Positions 26,323 to 34,519 of a stretch of 64,000 nt of DNA are shown here, piece after piece. Source of the stretch: an uncultured Litoreibacter sp. (lineage in GTDB: Bacteria > Pseudomonadota > Alphaproteobacteria > Rhodobacterales > Rhodobacteraceae); assembly GCA_947494645.1 (NCBI GenBank), contig CANLVO010000001.1, positions 806,001 to 870,000 of the forward strand. Reading direction: 5' to 3'. Made by a program: the position numbers and the translations under genes. Numbering within the stretch: position 1 is the first letter of the stretch; every line of letters begins with the position of its first letter. The notes beneath the pieces are model-generated. The model ran no database searches and was not told where the DNA came from. It saw only the letters and a program-made list of their open reading frames with translations.

Positions 26323-26907
26323 TCAATTCTCAGCTAGAGCGCGGGCGCGGAGGTGACGTGGGCCGCCCAAACCTTCACGCTGCGCCATCTGGCGGCGGGT
26401 TAGATGCGTCGGTATCTCCCCGGCCATGCCCTTGTTGAACATCGGATCAGACGGCAGGCAGCCCATGCCGCAGATTTGCTTGGCTGTGCGTGAACGGTGA
26501 TCAATCACCCAAAACCGCCCGCCGGGCGTGGCAACGAAGCCGAACACGCCTTGGTGGTGGTCCATATCCACGTCGTCCGTGGATGGCACTTCGCTATCCG
26601 CATCTGCGTGATAGGACCCATGCGTGTGGTAAGAGGCCACAGGCGTGATCGAGCGATCCGAGAAGCCGCGCTCGTTGCAACCGCTGGTGCGACCGCGTCG
26701 GGCGGGAGAGACAACCAGCTCTCCTGCGGTTGTCTTGCCAATTAGGCCACAATATTCGCGCTGTGACGTAAAGGATTGGTTCTGAATGGAAGCAAGGCTC
26801 TTGCGCGCGATATTGATCAGCTCCTGACTAAGCACTCCATTGCCCGCATGGGCCGCCGGTGCGATAGAAAGTGCCGTCAACAATGCTGTTAGCGTAAGCG
26901 TCTTCAT
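26323..26907 (-). CDS. Secreted DUF4329-type, JAMM-like protein (copy 1)
   Basis: The 194-residue protein has a signal peptide (MKTLTLTALLTALSIAPAAHA). The mature part shows a putative metalloprotease pattern: Glu51 in REYCGLIG, HTH at 94-96, then Ser109 and Asp112 (HxH-x12-SxxD). This resembles the JAB/JAMM motif with a longer spacer. GGRFWVID and CGMGCLPSDP are shared with the neighbouring copy. DUF4329 is my family guess, read from the YHTHG and PSxxD pattern. Target and biological role are unknown. It is the downstream member of a same-strand tandem pair and lies 73 bases upstream of sitA. Confidence 0.7.
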   Translation of the reverse strand: MKTLTLTALLTALSIAPAAHAGNGVLSQELINIARKSLASIQNQSFTSQREYCGLIGKTTAGELVVSPARRGRTSGCNERGFSDRSITPVASYHTHGSYHADADSEVPSTDDVDMDHHQGVFGFVATPGGRFWVIDHRSRTAKQICGMGCLPSDPMFNKGMAGEIPTHLTRRQMAQREGLGGPRHLRARALAEN

Positions 26908-26961
26908 ATTAGCGGTTCTCCCCAGAACTCGTTGGATAATGTGGAGATTGGCAGCATCGCG

Positions 26962-27501
26962 TCAACCCCCGGCCTCCCGTTGTTCAAGCTCCGCGCCAGT
27001 GTACACAGCCTTTAGCTGCTCACTTGACGCGACGTCATAATTTGGGTCGCGCGGCAGGCATCCCATTCCGCACAACATCCTGACCCGATCTTTTTCCGGT
27101 TCAATGATCCAAAACCGCCCGCCCGGTGTGGAGACAAAACCATAAATGCCTTCCTCGGCATCCGCGTCCAGATCATAGGTAGAAGGCACCTCGACCGTCT
27201 CGCCTGGAATATGGGCACCATGGGTGTGGTAGGAGGCCAGCACCTCGATATCGCGGAAAATGAAGAACGACCGGGGGCGGCACCCGTCGGCGCTTCCTTT
27301 GCGGGGCCTTGTGACCACCAGATTGCCTTGAGCGTTGCGACCGATTAGCCCGCAGATCTCCCGGTTTTTACTGAAGGAGTCGTTCTGAATGCCCGCGAGT
27401 GTCACCCGCGCTGCCTCGATCACGTCTTGGTCTTGCGCCGCAGCAGGCGCAGCGATGCCAAGCGCAAGCGCCACAGTAAGAACCGTATTCAGCCTGTACA
27501 T
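26962..27501 (-). CDS. Secreted DUF4329-type, JAMM-like protein (copy 2)
   Basis: The 179-residue paralogue of the following gene has a signal peptide ending around AAPAAAQ. It carries the same constellation: Glu48 in REICGLIG, HTH at 92-94, Ser107 and Asp110 with identical spacing, GGRFWIIE, and CGMGCLPRDP with two cysteines. Sequence identity to copy 1 is moderate, so the duplication is not recent. Both genes are exported and co-directional with a 54-bp gap, so they are probably co-transcribed. The conserved Cys pair near the C-terminus may be a disulfide or a metal site. Confidence 0.7.
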   Translation of the reverse strand: MYRLNTVLTVALALGIAAPAAAQDQDVIEAARVTLAGIQNDSFSKNREICGLIGRNAQGNLVVTRPRKGSADGCRPRSFFIFRDIEVLASYHTHGAHIPGETVEVPSTYDLDADAEEGIYGFVSTPGGRFWIIEPEKDRVRMLCGMGCLPRDPNYDVASSEQLKAVYTGAELEQREAGG

Positions 27502-27615
27502 TCGTTGTCTTCGCTACTCTCTTCCCTTGTTTTCAAGGATAAACAGGCGCGGAATGGCGAGTCAAAACACGTTTTCAGGACGGGCCTAGCCTGTTTTGGG
27601 CCAAACCAGCGGTGT

Positions 27616-28413
27616 TTAAGCGCTGTAAATCACCGGAAACCAATCCTCCCGCAGCCGCGCATCTTGCGCCATGCCGTGTCCGGGGAAGGGGGGCGATGTG
27701 GGGCCGGGGCGTTCCGTATATTGTGCGTCATCGCCAACAAGCCTGAGCGAGAAGGCCCGCCTGCGCGTGTCGGACTGATTGCCACGCGCGCCATGTAAGG
27801 TGTTGAAATGAAACGCCACGGCGTCGCCGGGGTCCATGTCATATTCGCGAATGTCCATGCCTTCCGCATCCGGGTCTGGGACTGGGATGTAATCGTCCTC
27901 ATTGGGATAAAACGCGGTTTGCGCCAACCAACGTGTAGGCAAAACCGGCTTGGCCCACTTATGCGACCCGGCCACGCATCGTAGGGAGGCCGCGCGAACG
28001 GGGTCAACCGGCGCCCAGAACGAGACGTTTTGTCGTCCTGAGACAAAGTAATAGGGCCCGTCCGAGTGCCACGGGGTTGCTTTCGAGGTACCGGGTTCCT
28101 TGACCAGAACGTGGTCGTGAAACAATTGGGCCCTGCGCGACCCCATCAGCTCTGCCGCCACGTGTGCGGCGGGGCTGTCGCGGATCACCTGCTCGAAGGC
28201 GGGGATACGCTGCCAGTTGCAGTAATCGTCAAAAAACCGTCCGGCCTCGGCATCTGTCAAGTTTTCGGCGGCATAGGGACCGGGCTCGGCCATGTTGAGC
28301 TCGATTCCGTCGCGGATGGTCTCGACGTGATCGGCAAAAAGGCCCTTGATCAACACAACTCCGTCGCGCTGATAAGCATCTATATGATCTTGGCTGATGA
28401 GGGGATGCGGCAT
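27616..28413 (-). CDS. Phytanoyl-CoA dioxygenase (PhyH) family oxygenase
   Basis: The 265-residue cytoplasmic protein has the facial triad of Fe(II)/2-oxoglutarate oxygenases: WHSDGP (His116, Asp118) and LHGARGN (His207). An Arg in RRRAFSLR (about 217-224) would bind 2-oxoglutarate. PhyH relatives hydroxylate varied small molecules, so the substrate is open. It is divergent from dusA with about 96 bp between starts, and the gene on the other side of dusA encodes another PhyH-like fold protein. Confidence 0.88.
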   Translation of the reverse strand: MPHPLISQDHIDAYQRDGVVLIKGLFADHVETIRDGIELNMAEPGPYAAENLTDAEAGRFFDDYCNWQRIPAFEQVIRDSPAAHVAAELMGSRRAQLFHDHVLVKEPGTSKATPWHSDGPYYFVSGRQNVSFWAPVDPVRAASLRCVAGSHKWAKPVLPTRWLAQTAFYPNEDDYIPVPDPDAEGMDIREYDMDPGDAVAFHFNTLHGARGNQSDTRRRAFSLRLVGDDAQYTERPGPTSPPFPGHGMAQDARLREDWFPVIYSA

Positions 28414-28509
28414 TGCGGTCTCCGAAGTGGCTCAAGCGGCAAGTTGCACAGCGTCGCCAGTCCCTTCAAGCCCTTTCAAAGAGGGCGCGGCGATGCTACC
28501 TGCAGGCGC

Positions 28510-29514
28510 ATGACCAAGACCCTCGCCACCCAAGCCGCACGGCTTTCTGTTGCGCCGATGATGGATTGGACAGACCGGCATTGCCGGTTCTTTCACCGTC
28601 AACTGTCGCGCCACACACTGCTGTACACCGAGATGGTGACTGCGCCTGCATTGGTGCGTGGCGGTGCCGTGCATTTGCTGGATTACGACGCGGCAGAGCA
28701 CCCGGTGGCCTTGCAACTTGGCGGCTCGGACCCGACAGAGTTGGCAGAGGCTGCCAAAATTGGGGCGGATCGCGGATATGACGAGATCAACCTGAATGTG
28801 GGCTGTCCCTCGGATAGGGTGCAATCGGGTTGCTTTGGCGCAGTTTTGATGGAGCAACCTGCTTTGGTTGCAGAGTGTGTTGCGGCGATGATCGCTGAGC
28901 AACCCGTTGAGGTGACAGTGAAATGTCGCATCGGAGTGGATAACCAAGACCCCTCCATCGTGCTGCCGGATTTCCTGACGCGTATCCGGGATGCAGGCGT
29001 CAGACGCGTGTCCATCCATGCCCGCAAAGCATGGCTGCAGGGCCTGAGCCCGAAGGAAAACAGAGACATTCCACCGCTGGACTATGATCTGGTGCACCGG
29101 ATGAAGGCCGAATTTGGCGATATGCATATCTCGCTGAATGGCGGTTTGGCGACGATCGAGGCGGCGACGGCGCATCTTGACGTCTTGGACGGCGTGATGA
29201 TCGGCCGGGCAGCCTACCATCAGCCATGGGATATTCTGGGGCAGGCGGATAGCATGGTTTTTGCTCAACCTGACCCGTTGAGCAATGCCGCGCAGGCTGC
29301 CCGCGCGATGTTGCCCTATATCGAGGCGCATCTGAGCGCCGGCGGCCGCTTGCATCAGGTGACGCGGCATATGCTGGGGCTGTTTGCCGGACGACCTGGC
29401 GCCCGTGCATGGCGTCGTTGCCTGTCCGACGGGGTTGCTAAGCCGGGCGCAGGGCCAGAATTGGTGGAGCAGGCTATAAGCTTTGTCGACACCTCCGCCT
29501 ATGCCGCGCAATGA
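28510..29514 (+). CDS. dusA: tRNA-dihydrouridine(20/20a) synthase DusA
   Basis: The 334-residue FMN enzyme starts at MTKTLATQAARLSVAPMMDWTDRHCRFFHR, whose APMMDWTDRHCR is a DusA hallmark. Others are the catalytic Cys motif NLNVGCPSDRVQSGCFGA (about 87-104), VTVKCRIGVD, HARKAWLQGLSPKENR and the phosphate-binding LNGGL and GVMIGRAAY. It reduces U20/U20a in the D-loop of tRNA. The stop overlaps the next gene start by four bases (ATGA). An upstream in-frame extension exists but lacks family similarity. Confidence 0.95.
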   Translation: MTKTLATQAARLSVAPMMDWTDRHCRFFHRQLSRHTLLYTEMVTAPALVRGGAVHLLDYDAAEHPVALQLGGSDPTELAEAAKIGADRGYDEINLNVGCPSDRVQSGCFGAVLMEQPALVAECVAAMIAEQPVEVTVKCRIGVDNQDPSIVLPDFLTRIRDAGVRRVSIHARKAWLQGLSPKENRDIPPLDYDLVHRMKAEFGDMHISLNGGLATIEAATAHLDVLDGVMIGRAAYHQPWDILGQADSMVFAQPDPLSNAAQAARAMLPYIEAHLSAGGRLHQVTRHMLGLFAGRPGARAWRRCLSDGVAKPGAGPELVEQAISFVDTSAYAAQ

Positions 29515-30290
29515 ACCCGGACGCAGCGTTTGACCGGCTCGGCTGGTGCCGGTTTCCCTTTGACAGCTCTGTAGCGGGATGGGTCGAGGCGGCCTTGCCA
29601 GAGGCATTGCGCGTAAGCCAGGACCCTGACTGGGTTGCCAACTGGTTGCGTTGTGGCGGAACCTGGTTTGCCGGGGTGAACGCGCTGCCCAATGATGCGC
29701 GTGGTGCGGTGCCCGGTGGGCCGAAGTTCAGCGGCGCGGCAGCGGAGTTTGTCGAAACGCGGTTTGGGTCGCAGCACTGGGACCGCGCACAGATCTCGGT
29801 GATCTATCCCGGCTACCCGCGCGAGATGGCCGGAGAAAGCGTCAGCGCCTTTCGATTTCGACGCGACCGCGATGCAGCCCATGTGGACGGGCTATTGCCG
29901 GAAGGCTCTGAGCGTCGCAGGCATTTGCGCGAAGCGCATGGATTTGTCCTTGGCTTGCCGCTGAATGAGACCTCACCTGAGGCCAGCCCGATGGTCGTTT
30001 GGGAAGGCAGCCATCTTGTGATGCGTGCGGCGTTTGCTGAAGCCCTGAGTGGCGTTGACGCTACAAATTGGGGCGATGTAGATCTTACGGATATCTATCA
30101 GCAGGCACGGCGCACATGTTTTGAAACCTGCCGGCGCGTCACTGTCCACGCGGTGCCGGGCGAGGCCTACTTGATCCATCGTCTGGCACTGCATGGCGTG
30201 GCACCTTGGAGAGGCGGAGCCCCCGATACTGCCCGTATCATCGCCTATTTCCGGCCAGAACTGCGCCATGTGGCCGACTGGCTTGCCTAG
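29511..30290 (+). CDS. Putative 2OG-Fe(II) oxygenase-like protein coupled to dusA
   Basis: The 259-residue protein begins within the dusA stop. No close family comes to mind, but the C-terminal half has a PhyH-like triad: AHVDG (His124, Asp126), SPMVVWEGSHLVM, HRLALHGVAPW (His228) and DTARIIAYFRPE (Arg242). The N-terminal 100 residues are Trp-rich and unassigned. Tight translational coupling to a tRNA-modifying enzyme is unusual for a small-molecule oxygenase. It is equally possible that the overlap is incidental operon packing. Activity depends on the His/Asp/His triad being real, which I infer from spacing only. Confidence 0.65.
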   Translation: MNPDAAFDRLGWCRFPFDSSVAGWVEAALPEALRVSQDPDWVANWLRCGGTWFAGVNALPNDARGAVPGGPKFSGAAAEFVETRFGSQHWDRAQISVIYPGYPREMAGESVSAFRFRRDRDAAHVDGLLPEGSERRRHLREAHGFVLGLPLNETSPEASPMVVWEGSHLVMRAAFAEALSGVDATNWGDVDLTDIYQQARRTCFETCRRVTVHAVPGEAYLIHRLALHGVAPWRGGAPDTARIIAYFRPELRHVADWLA

Positions 30291-30296
30291 CCCGTT

Positions 30297-31409
30297 CTAA
30301 AGCGCATCTGTTTGAAACAGCCAGATTTTCAACCCGCCATGCGGCACGGGGGCGGATTTTGGCTTGAACGGCAGGCCCGTGGATTTGGCAAGCGACGGCT
30401 CTGAGGTGATCACTGCCACGCGCCAGCCGGGAAAATGGCTGCGCAGCGTGTCGCCCAAACTGGCATAGAGGCCATGCAGCATATGTTTGTTTCCGATCCG
30501 CCCCCCATAGGGCGGGTTGGTGATCACAAGACCCGGAGGGCCGTCTGGCGGGCGTGCGTCGGTCAGGCTGTGGTTGTCAAAGGTGCAAACGTTGCTGACA
30601 AAGGCTCGTTCGGCATTCGCCCTGGCCATGCGCACAGCGCCTGGGTCGCGGTCGGAGCCAAAGAAGGTCTTTGGTCCTTTGAGAGGCGTGGCAGGGCGGC
30701 GCATCGCCTCGAAAACAGCCGCGTCAAACCCTGTAAGATTCTCGAAGGCAAATCTGCGGGAGCGGCCGGGTTGCAGGTTATGCGCGATCTCGGCGGCTTC
30801 AATCGGGAACGTGCCAGAGCCGCATAACGGATCGAGGACAGGCTCGGCGCCCGTATACCCCGCCTGCCTGAGAAACAGCGACGCGAGGGTTTCGCGCATT
30901 GGGGCTTTGCCAACAGCTTCTTTATGGCCGCGTTTGTGCAGGCTATCGCCGGATGTGTCCAATGACAGCGTGACGCGGTTGTCGTCGATGCGAGCTTTCA
31001 GGCTGACTTCTGCTTTGGGTGAAATTTCGTAACCGCTGGATATCAAAGCGTTTTCAATGCGTTGCGCAGCGGCCTTGTCATGATAAATCTTAGATCCCGT
31101 GCAGGTCGCCTCGACTTTGACGCTGAGACCTACCGGCAAGTAGTCAGCCCATGGAAACTTGTTGGCCCGCTTGTCGAGCTGGGCCAGATGAAAGGCCATG
31201 AAGCTGCCAATGCGCACCAGAATGCGCGTGGCGCCGCGCAGCTCGAGATTGGCGCGCCAGACCTCCGGCCAACCGCCCTTGAAGCTGATGCCGCCGGGGA
31301 TGGCGGTGACGGATGCAAACTTCAGCTCCCTGATCTCGGTGAGCAGAAAGTGCTCAAGCCCGGGCGGTGCGACGGCGAAATTGTCAAACTGATCTATTGG
31401 GGCGCTCAT
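30297..31409 (-). CDS. Class I SAM-dependent RNA methyltransferase with THUMP domain (RlmL N-terminal type)
   Basis: The start MSAPIDQF has AAGGTCACCT upstream and gives 370 residues. The N-terminal ferredoxin-like/THUMP region (about 1-155) starts FAVAPPGLEHFLLTEI. The methyltransferase domain follows: VLDPLCGSGTFPIEAA (SAM site), FGSDRDPGAVRMARANAE, and the catalytic VITNPPYGGRIG. This matches the UPF0020 family that methylates N2 of guanosine in 23S rRNA (position 2445 for RlmL). No RlmK-like second methyltransferase is fused. The target base is inferred from family. It converges with the oxygenase-like gene with a 6-bp gap. Confidence 0.9.
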   Translation of the reverse strand: MSAPIDQFDNFAVAPPGLEHFLLTEIRELKFASVTAIPGGISFKGGWPEVWRANLELRGATRILVRIGSFMAFHLAQLDKRANKFPWADYLPVGLSVKVEATCTGSKIYHDKAAAQRIENALISSGYEISPKAEVSLKARIDDNRVTLSLDTSGDSLHKRGHKEAVGKAPMRETLASLFLRQAGYTGAEPVLDPLCGSGTFPIEAAEIAHNLQPGRSRRFAFENLTGFDAAVFEAMRRPATPLKGPKTFFGSDRDPGAVRMARANAERAFVSNVCTFDNHSLTDARPPDGPPGLVITNPPYGGRIGNKHMLHGLYASLGDTLRSHFPGWRVAVITSEPSLAKSTGLPFKPKSAPVPHGGLKIWLFQTDAL

Positions 31410-31520
31410 AGGTGACCTTATAGAGCGGCTGCGCCGCGCAGGGTTTATTTTGCTCTTTGAGGGATTATATCCCTCAGCCGCAAGGGCAAACACCCTGAGC
31501 GTGTGGCTGGCAGAAAGCCG

Positions 31521-31748
31521 CTATTTCGGCAGGCGCGCGGCGCGACCGCCCCGACGTTTTGTGAAGCGCTCCGCGCGGGCAGGCAGCTCGGCTTTCAGTG
31601 TGCGACGCTCCTCGTTGGACATGCGCGACCAAGCGGCGATCTCGTCCATGCTGCGCAGACACCCGGTGCAAATCCGCTCCGCCGGATGAACGACGCAGAT
31701 CTTGATGCACGGGCTTTCCACCTCGTCACGCTTCCACAGATCGTCCAT
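31521..31748 (-). CDS. DUF1289-family small cysteine protein
   Basis: The 75-residue cytoplasmic protein has the DUF1289 pattern SPCIKICxxxxxxxxCTGCLRSMDEIAAW: four Cys in the first 35 residues, probably binding zinc or an Fe-S cluster. It is followed by a helical, Arg/Lys-rich tail. It is translationally coupled to ruvX upstream (TGATG overlap). Function is unknown. The basic tail would suit nucleic-acid contact, which is an inference. Confidence 0.88.
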   Translation of the reverse strand: MDDLWKRDEVESPCIKICVVHPAERICTGCLRSMDEIAAWSRMSNEERRTLKAELPARAERFTKRRGGRAARLPK

Positions 31749-32230
31749 CAGCTGCCTCGCCTCAGATGCGCCAGCCGGTCCAGCGCCCCTTGCAGGATAA
31801 ACCCGGCGGCCACGTGGTCAATCACCTGTCCACGACGTTTGCGTGACGTATCCGCCTCCAAGAGCGCGCGTTCGGCGGCCACTGTGGAGAGCCGCTCGTC
31901 CCAAAAGACGATCGGCAGTTCCGTGAGCCGCGACAAGTTGCGGGCGAAGGCCTGCGTGGATTGCACGCGCGGCCCGTCTGATCCATCCATATTCAGAGGC
32001 AGTCCGAGGACCAAGCCGCCGATCTGGCGTTTGGCGCAGATGGCCAGCAGGGCCTCGGCATCCGCGGTGAATTTGGTGCGCCTGATGGTCTCTAAAGGGG
32101 TCGCCACGCTTTGCATCACATCACTGACCGCGACGCCAAGCGTCTTGGTGCCGAGATCCAGCCCGGCCAACGCGGACATGGCGCCGGTGGCTTGCGCGAA
32201 TTGCTCAATACCTTCGTGGATCTCGCCCAT
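31748..32230 (-). CDS. ruvX: Holliday junction resolvase-like protein RuvX/YqgF
   Basis: The 160-residue RNase H-fold protein has acidic motifs GLDLGTKTLGVAVSD (first Asp), GLPLNMDGSDGP, FWDERLSTVAAE (Asp/Glu) and the C-terminal DHVAAGFILQGALD (Asp). All the family catalytic positions are present. YqgF members process the 5' end of pre-16S rRNA in E. coli, and Holliday-junction activity was also proposed. It leads a two-gene unit with the DUF1289 gene and diverges from soxB. Confidence 0.92.
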   Translation of the reverse strand: MGEIHEGIEQFAQATGAMSALAGLDLGTKTLGVAVSDVMQSVATPLETIRRTKFTADAEALLAICAKRQIGGLVLGLPLNMDGSDGPRVQSTQAFARNLSRLTELPIVFWDERLSTVAAERALLEADTSRKRRGQVIDHVAAGFILQGALDRLAHLRRGS

Positions 32231-32421
32231 GGGGGACCTGCTTTCATGAACGGCCAGTTAGCGGTGGTTGTGGACAAGAGTCCATCCGGCCCGAGACGAA
32301 AAATCGCAGGCTGCGACGCTGGTATGTCGCGGGGCTCGCTTATATTGTCGCGCGGGGTCAAACGGCATTCGCGCAGATGGCGCTAAACCCGAACGTGAAC
32401 ACTGTCTTGGGGCCTTTCCGC

Positions 32422-33666
32422 ATGAAACGCTATTCCGCCTTTGCCATCGCGCGTGAAGCCGCTCGCTATCATCAGGGCTGGGAACGGGCGTGGGCGTCGC
32501 CTGAGCCAAAAGCGCACTATGACGCTATTATTGTGGGTGCAGGTGGGCATGGGCTGGCGACGGCCTATTACCTTGGCAAGAATTTCGGGATCACCAATCT
32601 GGCGGTGATAGAGAAAGGCTGGCTCGGCGGCGGCAATACCGGGCGCAACACCACGATCATCAGATCGAACTATCTTCAGGACCCGTCCGCGGCGATCTAC
32701 GAGAAGGCGCGCAGCCTCTACGAGACTATGAGCCAAGACCTCAATTACAACGTGATGTTCAGCCCGCGTGGCGTGTTGATGCTGGCGCAGACCCATCACG
32801 AGGTGCGCGGCTACCAGCGCACAGCCTATGCCAACGCGTTGCAAGGTGTGAAGACCGAGTTCATCGGGCCTGAGAAGGTCAAGGAAATCTGCCCGATCAT
32901 GAATATTGAAGGTCCGCGTTATCCGGTAATGGGCGGGCTGTGGCAATCGCGCGGCGGCACGGCGCGCCATGACGCAGTGGCCTGGGGGTACGCGCGGGCG
33001 TGCTCTGACATGGGCATGGATATTTTGCAGAAGACCGAAGTCACTGGCGTGACCCGCGAGGGTGGCAAAGTCACTGGCGTGGAGACCTCTCGCGGCCATA
33101 TCGGTTGCGACAAGCTTGGCATCGTGGTGGCCGGTCATTCCGGACATGTTGCAGAGATGGCAGGCTTCAGGTTGCCGATTGAGAGCGTCGCGCTGCAGGC
33201 GTTGGTGTCCGAGCCGATCAAGCCTTGCATGGATATCGTGGTGATGGCCAACACCGTGCATGGCTACCTGTCGCAATCCGACAAGGGCGAAATGGTCATA
33301 GGTGGCGGGACAGACAGCTATAACAATTACACGCAGCGCGGCTCCTTCCATCACATCGAGGAAACGGTGCGGGCGCTGATTGAGACCTTCCCTATGATCT
33401 CCCGGCTGAAGATGCTGCGCCAATGGGGGGGGATTGTGGATGTGACGGGCGACCGCTCACCAATCCTGTCAAAAACGCCGTTGGAAAACTGCTTCATCAA
33501 CTGCGGCTGGGGCACGGGCGGTTTCAAAGCCATTCCGGGGTCTGGCTGGGGCTTTGCGGAGCTGATGGCAAAAGGCTATTCGCCTCTGACCGCAGAATTT
33601 GGGCTCGACCGATTCAAAGAGGGCCGCTTCATCGACGAAAGCGTCGCCGCCGGGGTGGCGCACTGA
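32422..33666 (+). CDS. soxB: Sarcosine oxidase subunit beta
   Basis: The start MKRYSAFAIAREA gives 414 residues, the normal length; an ATG 45 bases earlier would add an unrelated tail. The FAD-binding Rossmann motif is DAIIVGAGGHGLATAYYLGK (about 34-53), and SRGGTARHDAVAWGY (His183) corresponds to the His that covalently holds FMN. NCGWGTGGFKAIPGSGW closes the flavin site. The beta subunit oxidises the N-methyl group of sarcosine to glycine and an iminium passed to folate on the alpha subunit. Subunits delta, alpha and gamma follow after a 520-bp interval that contains a small gene. Confidence 0.95.
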   Translation: MKRYSAFAIAREAARYHQGWERAWASPEPKAHYDAIIVGAGGHGLATAYYLGKNFGITNLAVIEKGWLGGGNTGRNTTIIRSNYLQDPSAAIYEKARSLYETMSQDLNYNVMFSPRGVLMLAQTHHEVRGYQRTAYANALQGVKTEFIGPEKVKEICPIMNIEGPRYPVMGGLWQSRGGTARHDAVAWGYARACSDMGMDILQKTEVTGVTREGGKVTGVETSRGHIGCDKLGIVVAGHSGHVAEMAGFRLPIESVALQALVSEPIKPCMDIVVMANTVHGYLSQSDKGEMVIGGGTDSYNNYTQRGSFHHIEETVRALIETFPMISRLKMLRQWGGIVDVTGDRSPILSKTPLENCFINCGWGTGGFKAIPGSGWGFAELMAKGYSPLTAEFGLDRFKEGRFIDESVAAGVAH

Positions 33667-33919
33667 TGACAGGCGGGGCTCAGACGCCTTTGTGGATTGT
33701 TTACGCTGCGAACACGATATTGTCGCGGAAACGGAAACAATGGCAAAGTGCAAGCAGAAAATTGGCAAAATTGTACCGGTTTTGGGAATTGGCAAACTTC
33801 TGCTGCCCGTCTCAGGGCGGTTTGGCGCAAACAGGCCGAATTTCCTCTTATTCAACAGGTGGAATTGATAGAAATGACCTGACAGGCGATGAAGACCTCA
33901 CTCAAACGGAGGAACACTC

Positions 33920-34096
33920 ATGTCTGACTATACAACACACGACGAAGGTCTGGGCGGCAAGGCACTGGTTGTTGCGGCGGCTCTTATTGGGCTGCTTATC
34001 CTCGTTCTCGCGTTTATGGGCGCGAACAGTGCTCCGGAACTCCCGGCAAGCCTTATTGACCAAACAGCCGTTGGCGGCGCAGCCACAACGGACTAA
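33920..34096 (+). CDS. Small single-span membrane protein within the sarcosine oxidase cluster
   Basis: A 58-residue ORF begins MSDYTTHDEGLGGK after CGGAGGA with seven bases of spacing. One strongly hydrophobic helix (ALVVAAALIGLLILVLAFMG, residues about 15-34) is followed by a 24-residue tail (ANSAPELPASLIDQTAVGG...). Codon use is GC-rich at third positions like its neighbours. A terminator at 34138 follows, so it may be transcribed separately from soxDAG. It has no cysteine or charged residue in the helix. Function is unknown. The preceding 253 bp (33667-33919) hold no other gene I can support. Confidence 0.65.
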   Translation: MSDYTTHDEGLGGKALVVAAALIGLLILVLAFMGANSAPELPASLIDQTAVGGAATTD

Positions 34097-34137
34097 CCGC
34101 TCTTTCCGCTCCCCAGCGGGCCCAATTACAATTTCCG

Positions 34138-34168
34138 AAGGCAGTCGCGCATGCGTGGCTGCCTTTTT
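34138..34168 (+). terminator. Rho-independent terminator between small membrane protein and soxD
   Basis: AAGGCAG pairs with CTGCCTT around a GC-rich loop (the inner GCGCATGCG region can also pair), followed by five T. It lies 42 bases after the small membrane protein stop and 22 bases before soxD, so it would insulate or attenuate expression of soxDAG. Confidence 0.65.
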
Positions 34169-34189
34169 GCATGTCCGTGAGGTTTCTTC

Positions 34190-34519
34190 ATGCTGATCCT
34201 GACCTGTCCTTATTGCGGCATCGACGCCGATGAGACGGAACTGGCCGCCGGTGGGCAGGCCCATATCAAACGCGAAACCGTTGGCGCGTCAGATGATGCG
34301 TTCGAAGAATACATGTTCATGCGTGAAAACCCCAAAGGCGTGCATTTCGAGCGCTGGCGGCACGCAAATGGCTGCGGCAAGTGGTTTCACGCGGCCCGCT
34401 GCACGATGACATTGGAAGTGTTTGGCACCTATGAGGCGCAGACCTATGAGCCGCCCGCGGAAATCCGTGCGGCGATTTCGGCCAAACGGCCGGGTTGGAG
34501 CTGGGGGAGTTTCTCATGA
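34190..34519 (+). CDS. soxD: Sarcosine oxidase subunit delta
   Basis: The 109-residue zinc-binding subunit starts MLILTCPYCGIDADETE with the first Cys pair (CPYCG). RWRHANGCGKWFHAARC (about 58-74) supplies the remaining His/Cys ligands. The delta subunit is structural in the heterotetrameric enzyme. Its stop overlaps the soxA start by four bases (ATGA). The terminator just upstream is unusual for this normally continuous operon. Confidence 0.95.
   Translation: MLILTCPYCGIDADETELAAGGQAHIKRETVGASDDAFEEYMFMRENPKGVHFERWRHANGCGKWFHAARCTMTLEVFGTYEAQTYEPPAEIRAAISAKRPGWSWGSFS

Noticed and set aside
28432-29607. Minus-strand frame opposite dusA
   Set aside because: Shadow of dusA, whose catalytic motifs are intact; no ribosome site or motif for the antisense frame.
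31459-31477. Hairpin TGAGGGAT-TAT-ATCCCTCA as a terminator
   Set aside because: Perfect 8-bp stem but no T run on either strand; left unassigned.
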